Source: JABDMH01 sp965222645 (lineage in GTDB: Bacteria; Bacteroidota; Bacteroidia; Chitinophagales; Saprospiraceae). From it: a DNA stretch of 64,000 bases. The notes under the pieces were generated by a model, which worked only from the letters and a program-made list of their open reading frames with translations, ran no database searches and was not told the DNA's origin. The stretch lies in assembly GCA_965222645.1 (NCBI GenBank), contig OZ244968.1:2232001-2296000 (forward strand), written 5' to 3'. This document shows positions 1-10,500 of the stretch, piece after piece; position 1 is the first letter of the stretch, and each line of letters begins with the position of its first letter. The translations under genes were made by a program, and so were the position numbers.

Positions 1-2
1 CA

Positions 3-902
3 CTATATATTTCGCAGTTAAATCTTGCTGAAGCTCGGAGACAGAAAATCTATGCGGATTCCTTATATGAGATTTCCATCGGAAGATTTGAAGTGGGTAG
101 AATTGCGGAGACGGATTTACTGCAAATAGAACTCAGGTCAAAAAATGCAGAAACCGAAGTGGCTACGGAACTATTAAATTATCAAACGGCAAACGCAGAG
201 TTGCGAAATTTTATTGGAATAAAAGAAGATGTCGAATTTAATTTGTTAAGTCCTGAAGATTTGCCCGAATACGAAATCGATCCGGGTCAAGCACTGGAGT
301 ATGCCCGTACAAACCGAAGTCAGACCACCGGGTTCAGGTTGCGACTTTTGGAGGCACAGATGGATCTTGATGAAGCGGAAAAATCCGGCGGCTTAAACAT
401 AGACCTCAACGGATGGTTTGGACTGTCACAGACTGCAGATAAGTTTGCCCATGCCTATCGAAATGTAGCTGATCAGGAGCGAATTACTTTAGCGCTGGAA
501 GTCCCAATTGCGGATTGGGGAAAAAATAGGGCGAGAAGAGAGATTATGAAATCGAACCTCGAACTTACGCAACGCACTATTGAGCAAGACAATGTCAATT
601 TTGAGAGAGACGTCATTCTCAGGGTACAGCAACTCGCTTTGAAGAGGTCTCAACTTAGACTTTCAAGAAATGCAGCAGATGTTGCGGCAAAGAGGATTGA
701 TATTGCCAAGAATAGATATAAAATTGGCAAGATCGATGTGACGGACCTGAACATAGCACTAAATGAATACGAATTGGCACGACGTGCATATTATCAGGCA
801 CTATGGTCTCTTTGGACAGCCCATTACGAGATTAGAAATCTGACCCTTTTTGACTTTATCACCGGACGTACTCTTACTGAAAATATCCCATTGGTCGACT
901 GA
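3..902 (+). CDS. TolC-family outer-membrane efflux channel, 5' part outside window
   Basis: C-terminal 300 residues of a TolC/OEP-type outer-membrane protein, the exit duct of an RND or ABC efflux pump or type I exporter. The frame is open from base 3, so the signal peptide and first half lie left of the window. Long alanine/glutamate-rich amphipathic helices (ELRSKNAETEVATELLNYQ, LEAQMDLDEAEKSGG) alternate with strand-like stretches (NGWFGLSQTADKF, RITLALEVPI), the helical-barrel/β-barrel pattern of the family. The end carries the typical TolC motif around KIGKIDVTDLNIALNEYELA followed by an aromatic tail. The gene is probably the last of an efflux operon whose membrane-fusion and pump genes are outside the window. 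The family assignment is firm; the substrate cannot be read. Confidence 0.88.
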   Translation, partial: LYISQLNLAEARRQKIYADSLYEISIGRFEVGRIAETDLLQIELRSKNAETEVATELLNYQTANAELRNFIGIKEDVEFNLLSPEDLPEYEIDPGQALEYARTNRSQTTGFRLRLLEAQMDLDEAEKSGGLNIDLNGWFGLSQTADKFAHAYRNVADQERITLALEVPIADWGKNRARREIMKSNLELTQRTIEQDNVNFERDVILRVQQLALKRSQLRLSRNAADVAAKRIDIAKNRYKIGKIDVTDLNIALNEYELARRAYYQALWSLWTAHYEIRNLTLFDFITGRTLTENIPLVD

Positions 903-906
903 TTTT

Positions 907-932
907 AGGATTGGAGAGCTCCCTCTAATCCT
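907..932 (+). terminator. Hairpin just after the TolC-like gene
   Basis: Ten-base stem AGGATTGGAG / CTCTAATCCT (one G-U pair) with a six-base loop, starting five bases after the stop codon. Only TTT follows, so this is a weak intrinsic terminator or mRNA 3'-end stabiliser. It lies just before the tandem repeat array. Confidence 0.4.
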
Positions 933-941
933 TTGGCTTAG

Positions 942-3893
942 GACTCAGTATATTCATATTAAGTATATTTGGATGCATAGATCCTTGACTATAAGGCACA
1001 TATTCGTATGCGTACCGTACGCACCAAGATGACACCAGCTGGTGAGATTCAGCTAATATTCATATTGTATAACAATGGCATGCATAAATACCTGGCTATA
1101 AGTAATATATTCGTACGTGTACCGTACGAACCAAGATGACACCTGCCGCCGAGATTCAGGCAAACATTTATATTAAATAATTTCGACATGCATATCACGC
1201 TGGTTATAAGAAAGATATTCGTACGCGTACCGTACGCACCAAGATGACACTTGCTACCAAGATTCAGCCAATATTCATATTATATAATATTGGCATGCAT
1301 AAATTCATGATTATAAGTAATATATTCGAACGCGTACCGTACGCACCGATGTCGAACTTACTTCCGAGATTCAACCAACATGTATATTAGATAGTTTTGA
1401 AATTCATATCGCGCTGATTATAAGGAAGATATTCGTACGCGTACCGTATACACCAATATGACACCTGCCGCCGATATTCAACCAAACATTTATATTAGAT
1501 AATTTTAATATGCATATCAAGCTGATTATAAGCCATATATTCGAACGCGTACCGTATACACCAATATGACACTTGCTACCAAGATTCAGCCAATATTCAT
1601 ATTATATAATATTGATATGCATAAATTCCTGATTATAACTAATATATTCGTACTCGTACAGTACACACCAATATGACACCTGCCGCTGAGATTCAACCAA
1701 ACATTTATATTAGATAGTCTTGACATGCATATCAAGCTGATTATAAGCCACATATTCGTACGCGTACCGTGCACACCAATATGACATCTGCCGCCGAGAT
1801 TCAACCAAACACTTATATTAGATAGTCTTGATATTCATATCGTGCTGATTATAAGGAAGATATTCGTACGCGTACCGTACGCACCAATATGGCACCTGCC
1901 GCCGAGATTCAGCCAAACATTTATATTAGATAATTTTAATATGCATAAATTACTGATTATAAGAAAGATATTCGTACGCGTACCGTACGCACCAATATGA
2001 CACTTGCTACCGAGATTCAGTCAATATTCATATTATATAATATTGGATTGCATATCACACTGGTTATAAGCCGCATATTCGTACGCGTACCGTACGCACC
2101 AAGATGACACTTGCTACCAAGATTCATATTATATAATATTGGCATGCATAAATTCATGATTATAAGTAATATATTCGAACGCGTACCGTACGCACCGATG
2201 TCGAACTTACTTCCGAGATTCAACCAACATGTATATTAGATAGTTTTGAAATTCATATCAAGCTGATTATAAGCCACATATTCGTACGCGTACCGTGCAC
2301 ACCAATATGACACCTGCCGCCGATATTCAACCAAACATTTATATTAGATAATTTTAATATGCATATCAAGCTGATTATAAGCCATATATTCGTACGTGTA
2401 CCGTACGCACCAATATGGCACCTGCTACCGAGATTCAGCTAATATTCATATTATATAATATTGATATGCATAAATTCCTGATTATAACTAATATATTCGT
2501 ACTCGTACAGTACACACCAATATGACACCTGCCGCTGAGATTCAACCAAACATTTATATTAGATAGTCTTGACATGCATATCAAGCTGATTATAAGCCAC
2601 ATATTCGTACGCGTACCGTGCACACCAATATGACATCTGCCGCCGAGATTCAACCAAACATTTATATTAGATAGTCTTGATATTCATATCGTGCTGATTA
2701 TAAGGAAGATATTCGTACGCGTACCGTACGCATCAAGATGACATTCGCTGCTGAGATCCACATAACATTCACATTATATGTTTTTGGAATGCATATCACC
2801 TTGACTATAAGGCACATATTCGTACGCGTACCGTACGCACCAAGATGACACCTGCTATCGAGATTCAACCAACATTTATATTAGATAGTTTTGATATTCA
2901 TATCAAGCTGATTATAAGCCACATATTCGTACGCGTACCCTACGCACCAATATGGCACCTGCTGGAGAGATTCAGCCAACATTTATATTAGATAGTTTTG
3001 ATATTCATATCAAGCTGATTATAAGCCACATATTCGTACGCGTACCCTACGCACCAATATGGCACCTGCTGGAGAGATTCAGCCAACATTTATATTAGAT
3101 ATATTGACATGCATATCACACTGGTTATAAGGAAGATATTCGTACGCGTACCGTACGCACTGATGTCACACCCAATACAGAGCTTCAGGCAAGACTCATA
3201 TTAAGTAATATTGGATTGCATATCACGCTGGTTATAAGGAAGATATTCGTACGCGTACCATACGCACCAATATGACACCTGCCACCGAGTTTCAGCCAAA
3301 CATTTATATTAGATATATTGACATGCATATCACACTGGTTATAAGGCAGATATTCGTACGCGTACCGTACACACCGATGTCACACGAGGACTGAGATTCA
3401 GCCAATATTCATATTATATAATATTGGAATGCATAAATCCCTGACTATAAGTAATATATCCGTACGCGTACCGTACGCACCAAGATGACACCTGCCGCCG
3501 AGATTCAACCAAACATTTATATTAGATATATTGACATGCATATCAAGCTGATTATAAGCCACATATTCGTACGCGTACCGTACGCACCAATATGACACTT
3601 GCTGCCGAGATTCAACCAAACATTTATATTAGATATATTGACATGCATAAATCCATGACTATAAGTAACATATTCGTACGCGTACCGTACGCACCGATGT
3701 CGAACTTACTTCCGAGATTCAACCAACATTCATATTAGATAGTTTTGATATTCATATCACACTGATTATAAGGAAGATATTCGTACGCGTGCCTTACGTA
3801 CCAAGATGACACCTGCTATCGAGATTCAGCCAAACACTTATATTAGATAATTTTGACATGCATATCATATTCGTACGGGCACCCTACACACGT
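942..3893. repeat. Tandem array of ~28 copies of a ~107-bp unit
   Basis: A 2.95-kb array fills the space between the 3' ends of the convergent TolC-like and ruvB genes. The core TATTCGTACGCGTACCGTAC recurs about every 107 bases (near 1003, 1109, 1217, 1324, 1431 and so on to 3779, with a shortened last unit near 3869), giving about 28 cores at a mean spacing of 106. Each unit has a CGTACGCGTAC core containing the perfect palindrome GTACGCGTAC, a GAGATTCAGCCAA block, a TTTATATTAGATA block, usually ATGCATA, and GATTATAAG. Units vary from about 96 to 109 bases. One pair, from 2881 and 2988, is an exact 107-base duplication. Short minus-strand frames of 68-82 codons within it come from units near 108 bases and are broken by indels, so I do not regard them as genes. 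There are no unique spacers, so this is not CRISPR. Function unknown. Confidence 0.95.
1190..2730. repeat. Higher-order duplication inside the tandem array
   Basis: A block of six to seven units at about 1190-1880 recurs at about 2050-2730. The offset is 860 at the left edge and 849 after an 11-base deletion in the unit at 2081. Unit variants appear in the same order in both blocks: the rare GATGTCGAACTTACTTCC variant at about 1350 and 2200, and the CGTACTCGTACAGTACACAC variant at about 1650 and 2498. Several units between them differ by scattered substitutions, as expected from later exchange between units. Confidence 0.85.
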
Positions 3894-3943
3894 ACTCGAT
3901 CATAAAGTGATGAGCATGTACAAATCCCAGTATTCCCCCGCTC

Positions 3944-4975
3944 CTATTCAAATAACGTCCCCTCACTTTTCGGCGGGACGGCCCCTGTATGTCTATATGC
4001 CCGCTCAGTAGCTTGCCTACCCCTTGGCGTGCGATGAATATATCCTTCCATGATGAGAAAAGGCTCATGGACTTCTTCGATTGTACCGGCATCTTCTCCC
4101 ACCGCAGTTGCAATGGTTCCTAATCCAACAGGGCCACCCTTAAATTTATGCACTATAGTATTGAGAATGCGATTATCCATTTCATCCAAGCCACTTTCGT
4201 CCACATTGAGCGCTTCCAGACCGTATTTCGCAATTTCAATCCCAATAGTACCGTCTCCTTTAATCTGAGCAAAATCACGAATTCGTCTCAGGAGGGCATT
4301 AGCAATCCGTGGCGTTCCACGACTTCTCCGGGCTATCTCCAGAGCACCGTCATCATCAATTGGGATCTCCAGTATGGATGCCGATCGCTTCACAATCCCC
4401 TTCAGTGTCTCTGTGTCATAGTAATCCAGAAGACAGTTGATGCCAAACCGGGCTCGCATTGGTGGCGTTAGAAGTCCCATCCTTGTTGTGGCACCAATCA
4501 GTGTAAAGGGATTAAGGGATAATTGGACGGACCTGGCATTGGGACCACTGTCTATCATAATATCGATCTTGTAGTCCTCCATAGCCGAATACAAATACTC
4601 CTCCACGACATTGTTGAGACGGTGTATTTCATCTATAAAGAGTACATCATCAGGCTCTAAATTAGTCAAAAGACCAGCCAGATCACCCGGTTTTTCTAAA
4701 ACCGGCCCCGAACTCAGTTTTAAGTTACTGCCCAACTCATTGGCTATGATATGAGATAGCGTGGTCTTGCCCAGCCCAGGTGGTCCATGCAGAAGGACGT
4801 GATCAAGGGCTTCACCCCTGTGCCTGGCTGCTTCGACAAATACTTTCAGATTTTCTATGATTTTGGGCTGGCCGGCAAACTCTTTAAAGGCAGCAGGCCT
4901 CAACGTCTTTTCAAGAACTTGATCTTCACTACTCTGTAGATCACCACTGGGATCTATAAACGGATTGGCCATCAT
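3944..4975 (-). CDS. ruvB: Holliday junction branch-migration ATPase RuvB
   Basis: AAA+ motor of the RuvABC complex, which drives Holliday junction branch migration during recombinational repair in the cytoplasm. The 343 residues match the normal length. Visible are Walker A GPPGLGKT (64-71), Walker B DEIH (115-118), sensor 1 GATTR (161-165), the arginine-finger region PPMRARFG (171-178) and the C-terminal winged-helix end RGRQATERAYRH. Two ATG codons in tandem (4973-4975 and 4970-4972) can start it; the first is given. The stop codon lies about 50 bases from the tandem repeat array, so a recombination gene ends next to a recombinogenic repeat; I take this as coincidence unless conserved. ruvA and ruvC are not in the window, as is usual in this phylum. 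Confidence 0.98.
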   Translation of the reverse strand: MMANPFIDPSGDLQSSEDQVLEKTLRPAAFKEFAGQPKIIENLKVFVEAARHRGEALDHVLLHGPPGLGKTTLSHIIANELGSNLKLSSGPVLEKPGDLAGLLTNLEPDDVLFIDEIHRLNNVVEEYLYSAMEDYKIDIMIDSGPNARSVQLSLNPFTLIGATTRMGLLTPPMRARFGINCLLDYYDTETLKGIVKRSASILEIPIDDDGALEIARRSRGTPRIANALLRRIRDFAQIKGDGTIGIEIAKYGLEALNVDESGLDEMDNRILNTIVHKFKGGPVGLGTIATAVGEDAGTIEEVHEPFLIMEGYIHRTPRGRQATERAYRHTGAVPPKSEGTLFE

Positions 4976-5036
4976 TGCATTATTTTGTTAGACTTGTTTT
5001 CAGTTTCATCCATTTTTGGTCTCTACTCCGAATAAC

Positions 5037-5573
5037 TCATCTATGGGCGAGAAAAATTACCGTCGGATTCGTAAGATCGCCTCCGGATAAGTTGCAGCCA
5101 ATTTTATTCTCGCAGATCAATTGGCCGTGACAATCATACCAGGAGTAATCGTTATCCGCATACATCACTTGATAGAAATACTCATTTCCCATTTCACTTC
5201 TCTCAATGCGAATTGCAGCATGGAGGTTCACTTGATCACCAAGCCATGACTCCGCAGTTATTTCTTCTTTGGGCTCGCATAACACCTTATTTATTTTTTG
5301 TAGACAAGTAAGAGTGATCAACTTATCTTCTGCCATACAGTTGCTCATACCCTCAAATTCTGAGTAACTAAAAATCACTTTCGAGTCCGCCGTAAGCCCA
5401 TATCCATCGGCATTTACAGGTAGAAGGCGCTCACCTGATCTGGTCACAATTATTGGTCCGCAGCCATCCAAACCATCGATGTGAACAACCCCTTTTATGT
5501 TACAAAGTCCGGATGCAGGTCTGGAAGATGTGCAACTATGACAGATGATCCAGAGGAATACCAGTAATCGCAT
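5037..5573 (-). CDS. Small secreted cysteine-containing protein
   Basis: Protein of about 178 residues starting at ATG 5571-5573 (MRLLVFLWIICHSC), a short signal peptide with a poor lipobox-like end. The core has the pattern CNIKGVVHIDGLDGCG, ERLLPVN, KVIFSYSEFEGMSNCMA, LITLTCL, a cysteine-rich small fold that I associate with uncharacterised secreted Bacteroidota proteins. The second half (about residues 95-178) adds a further domain with a CDC-like spacing of cysteines (WYDCHGQLICENKIGC). The frame stays open upstream to 5774, but that part overlaps icd on the other strand and has no export signal, so the short start is preferred. It is divergent from icd, with about 115 bases between the starts. 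Function unknown. Confidence 0.7.
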   Translation of the reverse strand: MRLLVFLWIICHSCTSSRPASGLCNIKGVVHIDGLDGCGPIIVTRSGERLLPVNADGYGLTADSKVIFSYSEFEGMSNCMAEDKLITLTCLQKINKVLCEPKEEITAESWLGDQVNLHAAIRIERSEMGNEYFYQVMYADNDYSWYDCHGQLICENKIGCNLSGGDLTNPTVIFLAHR

Positions 5574-5612
5574 ATGAGAAATCATCATATGAGAGCAAAA
5601 TAAATAAATTAT

Positions 5613-5620
5613 TACTTTTG
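5613..5620 (+). promoter_or_regulatory. Possible -7 box upstream of icd
   Basis: TACTTTTG fits the Bacteroidota sigma-70 -7 consensus TAnnTTTG exactly and lies 69 bases before the icd start. I see no clear TTG at the expected -33 distance, so this is a weak candidate. Confidence 0.3.
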
Positions 5621-5688
5621 CGGTGCTTTTGAGAAAGGTGCATCCCAACTCAAAATATCCTTGTTTTTTCAAAACTAAATACTGAACG

Positions 5689-6954
5689 ATGAGCGGTTCG
5701 AAAATCACAATAAATAACGGAAAACTAAATGTGCCGGACAATCCCATTATTCCTTTCATTGAGGGGGATGGCATCGGACCTGATATTTGGGCTGCCGCGG
5801 TTCGTGTATTTGATGCAGCTGTAGAAAAGGCCTATAATGGAGATCGCAAAATTGTCTGGAGAGAGGTTTTGTGCGGGCAAAAAGCGTTTGATGATAGCGG
5901 AGAATGGCTTCCTGATGAAACCCTCGAGACAATCAAAGAATACCTGGTAGCCATCAAAGGCCCTCTTACCACGCCTGTAGGTGGTGGGATCCGATCATTA
6001 AATGTTGCATTGCGCCAAAAGCTTGATTTATATGCTTGTGTCAGACCAGTACGGTGGTTTACAGGTGTTCCAAGTCCCGTGAAGAAGCCCGAACTGGTTG
6101 ACATGGTAATATTCCGGGAGAATACAGAGGATATTTATGCCGGTATCGAATACAATCATGGTACTGAAGAGTTAAATAAGGTCAAGGAATTTTTGATTTC
6201 GGAGATGGCAGTTTCTCAGATCAGATTTCCCGATACCGTTTCTCTGGGTGTCAAACCCGTCTCAGTCGAGGGGACCGAGCGTCTTGTCAAGTCCGCAATC
6301 GAATATGCGCTCGAACAGAAAAGGCCAAGCGTGACCCTTGTGCACAAGGGCAATATCATGAAATTTACAGAAGGCAAATTTAAGGAATGGGGATATGCTC
6401 TTGCTGAAAAGGAATTTGGTGATCGAGTTTTCACTTGGGCCGAATACGATAGAATTGCCGAGAATCAGGGAAAACAAGCTGCAAATGATGCTCAGAAAAA
6501 AGCATTAGAAGGTGGTGCACTTCTGATAAAAGATGTAATTGCCGATGCCTTTCTGCAACAAATTTTATTGCGACCAGCCGAGTATGATGTGATCGCAACA
6601 CTTAACCTAAATGGAGATTATATTTCTGACGCATTAGCTGCGATTGTGGGTGGAATTGGAATTGCACCTGGAGCAAACATTAATTATAACACGGGCAGAG
6701 CAATATTTGAAGCAACTCATGGCACTGCACCAAAGTATACAGGGTTAGATAAAGTAAATCCGAGCTCTGTGATCTTATCTGGAGTAATGATGCTTGAATA
6801 TATGGGATGGAAGGAAGCAGGCGATCTGATCATAAAGGGGATCGAAGGAGCAATATCCAACAAACGCGTTACATATGATTTTGAACGACTGATGGACAAC
6901 GCTACCCTCCTCAAATGTTCGGAGTACGGTACTGAGATCATTGCGAATATGTAA
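5689..6954 (+). CDS. icd: NADP-dependent isocitrate dehydrogenase
   Basis: TCA-cycle enzyme that oxidatively decarboxylates isocitrate to 2-oxoglutarate, giving NADPH. At 421 residues it is close to the E. coli-type enzyme (416). The substrate loop GGGIRSLNVALRQ has Ser103 at the position phosphorylated in E. coli (Ser113). The metal aspartates are in NGDYISD (D311, D315). The cofactor motif HGTAPKY (345-351) has the Lys-Tyr pair that binds the NADP 2'-phosphate, and Tyr397 follows, so NADP rather than NAD is expected. Start is ATG at 5689; no strong Shine-Dalgarno is seen, which is usual for this phylum. No glyoxylate-shunt genes or IDH kinase are nearby. It is a single gene, followed by a non-coding stretch and a broken ArsR-like gene. 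Confidence 0.97.
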   Translation: MSGSKITINNGKLNVPDNPIIPFIEGDGIGPDIWAAAVRVFDAAVEKAYNGDRKIVWREVLCGQKAFDDSGEWLPDETLETIKEYLVAIKGPLTTPVGGGIRSLNVALRQKLDLYACVRPVRWFTGVPSPVKKPELVDMVIFRENTEDIYAGIEYNHGTEELNKVKEFLISEMAVSQIRFPDTVSLGVKPVSVEGTERLVKSAIEYALEQKRPSVTLVHKGNIMKFTEGKFKEWGYALAEKEFGDRVFTWAEYDRIAENQGKQAANDAQKKALEGGALLIKDVIADAFLQQILLRPAEYDVIATLNLNGDYISDALAAIVGGIGIAPGANINYNTGRAIFEATHGTAPKYTGLDKVNPSSVILSGVMMLEYMGWKEAGDLIIKGIEGAISNKRVTYDFERLMDNATLLKCSEYGTEIIANM

Positions 6955-7132
6955 GCCGGTTCTTTTACACGAAAGTGGTGTTGATCCCTGGTAGTACATT
7001 GAGGCTGAGAAATCAGGTGTCATTCAGTTAAGTATTTCGTTTAACAAGTAGAAGAGTTGAAAGGGAATGTAGCAAGGATAAGTTTTAATCTTAAATTCGG
7101 AATATACGTTTAACATTAAACAACCACGACCA

Positions 7133-7426
7133 ATGGCCTTCTCAAAAGCACATACTTTCCATCCAGATATCTATTTCCTATCTCTCATGGGTAAGGTGAT
7201 CTCCCATCCCGCCTGAATTCAAATAATTCGATCTATTGATGCTACCAAGGTAACCGACTTTGACAGGATAAGAGAAGAAATCCCACTAGAGCAATCCACA
7301 ATCTCTAATCACATCAAATATCTCAAGCGAATGAATATCAGTAAATATAAATCCAAGAAATCTGGTGGTGGTTATGTGCTCAATCAAGACCTGCCGATCA
7401 CAACAAAAAAAATCTTCAATTCGTAA
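7133..7426 (+). pseudogene. ArsR-family regulator broken by an in-frame TGA
   Basis: Reading from ATG 7133 gives a 97-codon frame that looks like a short ArsR/SmtB winged-helix repressor: MAFSKAHTFHPDIYFLSLMG, then KVISHPA-stop-IQIIRSI, then the recognition-helix region LEQSTISNHIKYLKRMNIS and the wing KSKKSGGGYVLN, ending at TAA 7424-7426. Family members usually have Arg after HPA (HPARxxII), and a single CGA to TGA change explains the stop. Nothing else is disrupted, so the loss looks recent or may be a sequence error. The imperfect palindrome GTTTAACATTAAAC at 7108-7121 lies just upstream and could have been an operator. There is no obvious target gene next to it. Confidence 0.72.
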
Positions 7427-7545
7427 GAACCGTTGGAAAACACAGAATTGAAGATGTGTCAGCCGAAGTCCTTTACGTCGAGTTTACCGAGGGTGGTTTC
7501 AAAAATAATTTTGAACCCCTTTGATCTCATCAAGATCCCATCTTA

Positions 7546-10500
7546 CTACCGCATTTTAGATGGCGTCTCACCAAATTCCTTCTTGAATACACGTGAGAAA
7601 AAATTAGGATCATTAAATCCAGATTTATAGGCGATTTCTGCAATCGTCAAGTCCGTGTTTTTTAATAGTTGTTTCGATTTATCTAATCGAATCTTTCTAA
7701 CATAAATTGATGCAGACAGACCAGTGAGTGATTTTATCTTTTTATGGAGCTGCGACCTGCTTACAAGCATGGATTTTGCCAATGCGCTAATTTTAAAATC
7801 CGGATCTGATAGGTTTTCCAATATTAGGGTGTTCAATTTTTTTAGAAAGGGATCAAAAGTTACCTGGTCATCCTCTTCGCCTGAGAAATTGCTCCGATAA
7901 AATGATTGAAGCCGCTTGCGCTGAGCAAGCAACATGGATATCTGGGCACGGAGTTCATCACTGCTGAAAGGTTTCGTTAGATAGACCTCCGCTCCCCTGG
8001 CATATCCTTCCAGCTTGGACTTTTGATCTGCTTTGGCCGTAAGTAAAATAATCGGAATATGTGTTGTGAGTGGCTCTTTGTGCAAATCATCGCAAACTGC
8101 GTATCCATCTTTCTCAGGCATCATAACATCACAAATGACGAGATCCGGAATTTCGCTCGTACATTTCTCAACGCCCTCGATCCCATCACCAGCCGTAATT
8201 ACCTGATAACTATTATGGAGTAACTCTGTAAGGTAATACCGGACATCTGGATTATCTTCAATAATTAGAATTTGTAGTTTTTCTCCTTGCCCATTCCTTC
8301 CACCAGGACCTATCAACGCAGTAGCTTGATCTAATTCTTGCATTTCCAGGACAGGATTGATCTCCTTATCCAAGACAGCTGGAGAAGCGCTTCGGCTCCA
8401 TGGAAAATAAATGGTAAAATTGGTACCTTTTTCTTCCTCACTTTCCACAAGTATTTCCGCATTGACCAGATCGCAAAATTCCTTAACTATTGCCAAACCA
8501 ATACCAGTGCCCTCCCCCGCGCGGATGGCTGTTGCATCTTCCTGATAAAACCGGTCAAAAATATGATCTATGTTTTTCTTCTTAATTCCCACTCCGGTAT
8601 CATTGATTTCCAGGCAAAATTTTCTTCGGTCTTCAGTGCTAGACGTTTTTAATCCGATGGCACCCTGAGTTGTATATTTTATTGAGTTGGAAAGTAAGTT
8701 TACAAGGATGGCCGATAATTTGTCAGGATCGTGATCTGCAACGATTTCCTCAGAATTGTGGTTTATAATAAACTGCAGTCCCTTTTCCAGAGCTAAGAAT
8801 TCGAACGGTTCGGCAACGTAATTGACCAGCTTTACGACATCTCCCAAAACAGGATTGATTTCCATCTTACCAGCTTCCAATTTCTGAAGATCTAGCATCT
8901 GATTGACCATGGCAAGAAGTTGATTCGTATTCTTTTTGATCAGGGACAGACCACTTGAAATCGCTGTTTCCGGTTCTTTTTTGATTAGGTCACACATGCC
9001 GTTTATCACGGTGAGAGGAGTGCGAAATTCGTGCGTAATATTGGTATAGAGATCAGACTTAATTGTATCCAATTCCTTCAATCGAAAAGCTTCCTGCTCC
9101 TGCACTTTTAATGCTGTTTGCAACTGCCACCTCCTCCTTTGATATCGGTATATCAACCCGATAATAAATGCTGCGGAAAGAACATAGGTGATATACGCCC
9201 ACCAGGTCGCCCACCAGGGTGGGGCAATATTAATTGCAATGACAGCAGGACTTTCATTCCAGACTTTATCAGCATTTGTAGCTTTTACCTTAAAAATATA
9301 TTGACCGGGATCGAGATTGGTATAGGTCGCCTCACGGCGATTGCCAACGAATTGCCAATCGTCGTCGAATCCTTCCAGTTTGTAGGCATATTCGATATTT
9401 CTGGGACCGTCATAATCAATTGCTGCATAGCGCACTGAAAACACCTTATGCCCGTACTTCAGATTTAACTCCTCCGTGTAAGTAATGTCTTTTTCAAGAA
9501 AATAATCAAATTGATTTTCCGCTGATGTACTGACTGGCACAGACTCATTGAATAATCTAAAGTCAGTAAATAATAGTGGTGGTAAAAAATCGCTTTTTCG
9601 AATACTGTCCGGATGGAAATACACAATTCCGAGTTTACTGGCAAAGACCAATTCCCCCGATCTCAGCCTGCCCCGCATAAATGCACTAAAGAGCTCCTGC
9701 TCAAGACCATTTTCGGCATTAAATTTATCGACAGAAAATGTATACGGATTAAACCGGGTAAGGCCTTTAAAACTCGAAATCCACAAATTGTTTTGATTGT
9801 CAGGCATCAAACTCATCGCATTGTTACCACATAAGCCATCCTCCGTTGTAAAAAAAACAAATTTTCCTGTTGCTGGATCAAGCCTGTTGAGACCGCCGCC
9901 ATACGATCCACTCCAGATATATCCCAGCGAATCTTCATAAATACAGAATGAAGTGTTTTCACTCATACTTTCGGGATCGTTAGGATCATGCCTATAGGCC
10001 ATAAAAGTATCCGCGGGCTCATCGTAACACAACAATCCTGTACGAGTCCCAATCCATATTTGATCACCACTGTCCTCAAATAATACTCTGCAGTTTTTAT
10101 TATTCGTATAGCTTGTTGTAGGCGGAAATTCGTGGGCAACGACTTTTTTCGCAGCGAAATCAATTGTAAATGCTCCTTTTGTCCAAGAAGCAATCCAAAG
10201 CCTGCCTTTTCTATCTATCAGTAAATCTCTGATAGCAACATCATTGTAGAGGGTAACTCCATCCAAACCTTTGTTAAAATCAAGAAATTTCTCTTTCCTT
10301 TTGTCAAATAAGTAGATGCCCCGGACAGTACCTATCCAAAGGGAGTCTCCTTGCTCCAGGAAACTAGTTAAACCCTGATCCCATCCCCTGGGATTAAACA
10401 ATGGCCGATGCGGAAATGGCGTCTCCTCATTAGTATCAATGTCAAACAAAACTGGACCTTCCTTCTGTGAGAAAAGTAATTTTCGGGGACTATATTCATA

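Noticed and set aside
1586..3619. Family of small minus-strand proteins in the tandem array (for example 1586-1804, 2435-2653)
   Set aside because: The frames arise because some units are close to 108 bases (36 codons). Indels in other units break them; starts and ends vary, and no family is recognised.
942..3893. CRISPR array
   Set aside because: Units repeat end to end with variation throughout; there are no short identical repeats separated by unique spacers, and no cas genes.
5574..5774. N-terminal extension of the small secreted protein to 5774
   Set aside because: It overlaps icd on the opposite strand and places the signal-like stretch inside the protein; the ATG at 5573 gives a normal signal peptide.
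7133..7426. Selenocysteine readthrough at the TGA in the ArsR-like gene
   Set aside because: The residue in relatives is Arg, no SECIS-like hairpin is apparent downstream, and a point mutation explains the stop.
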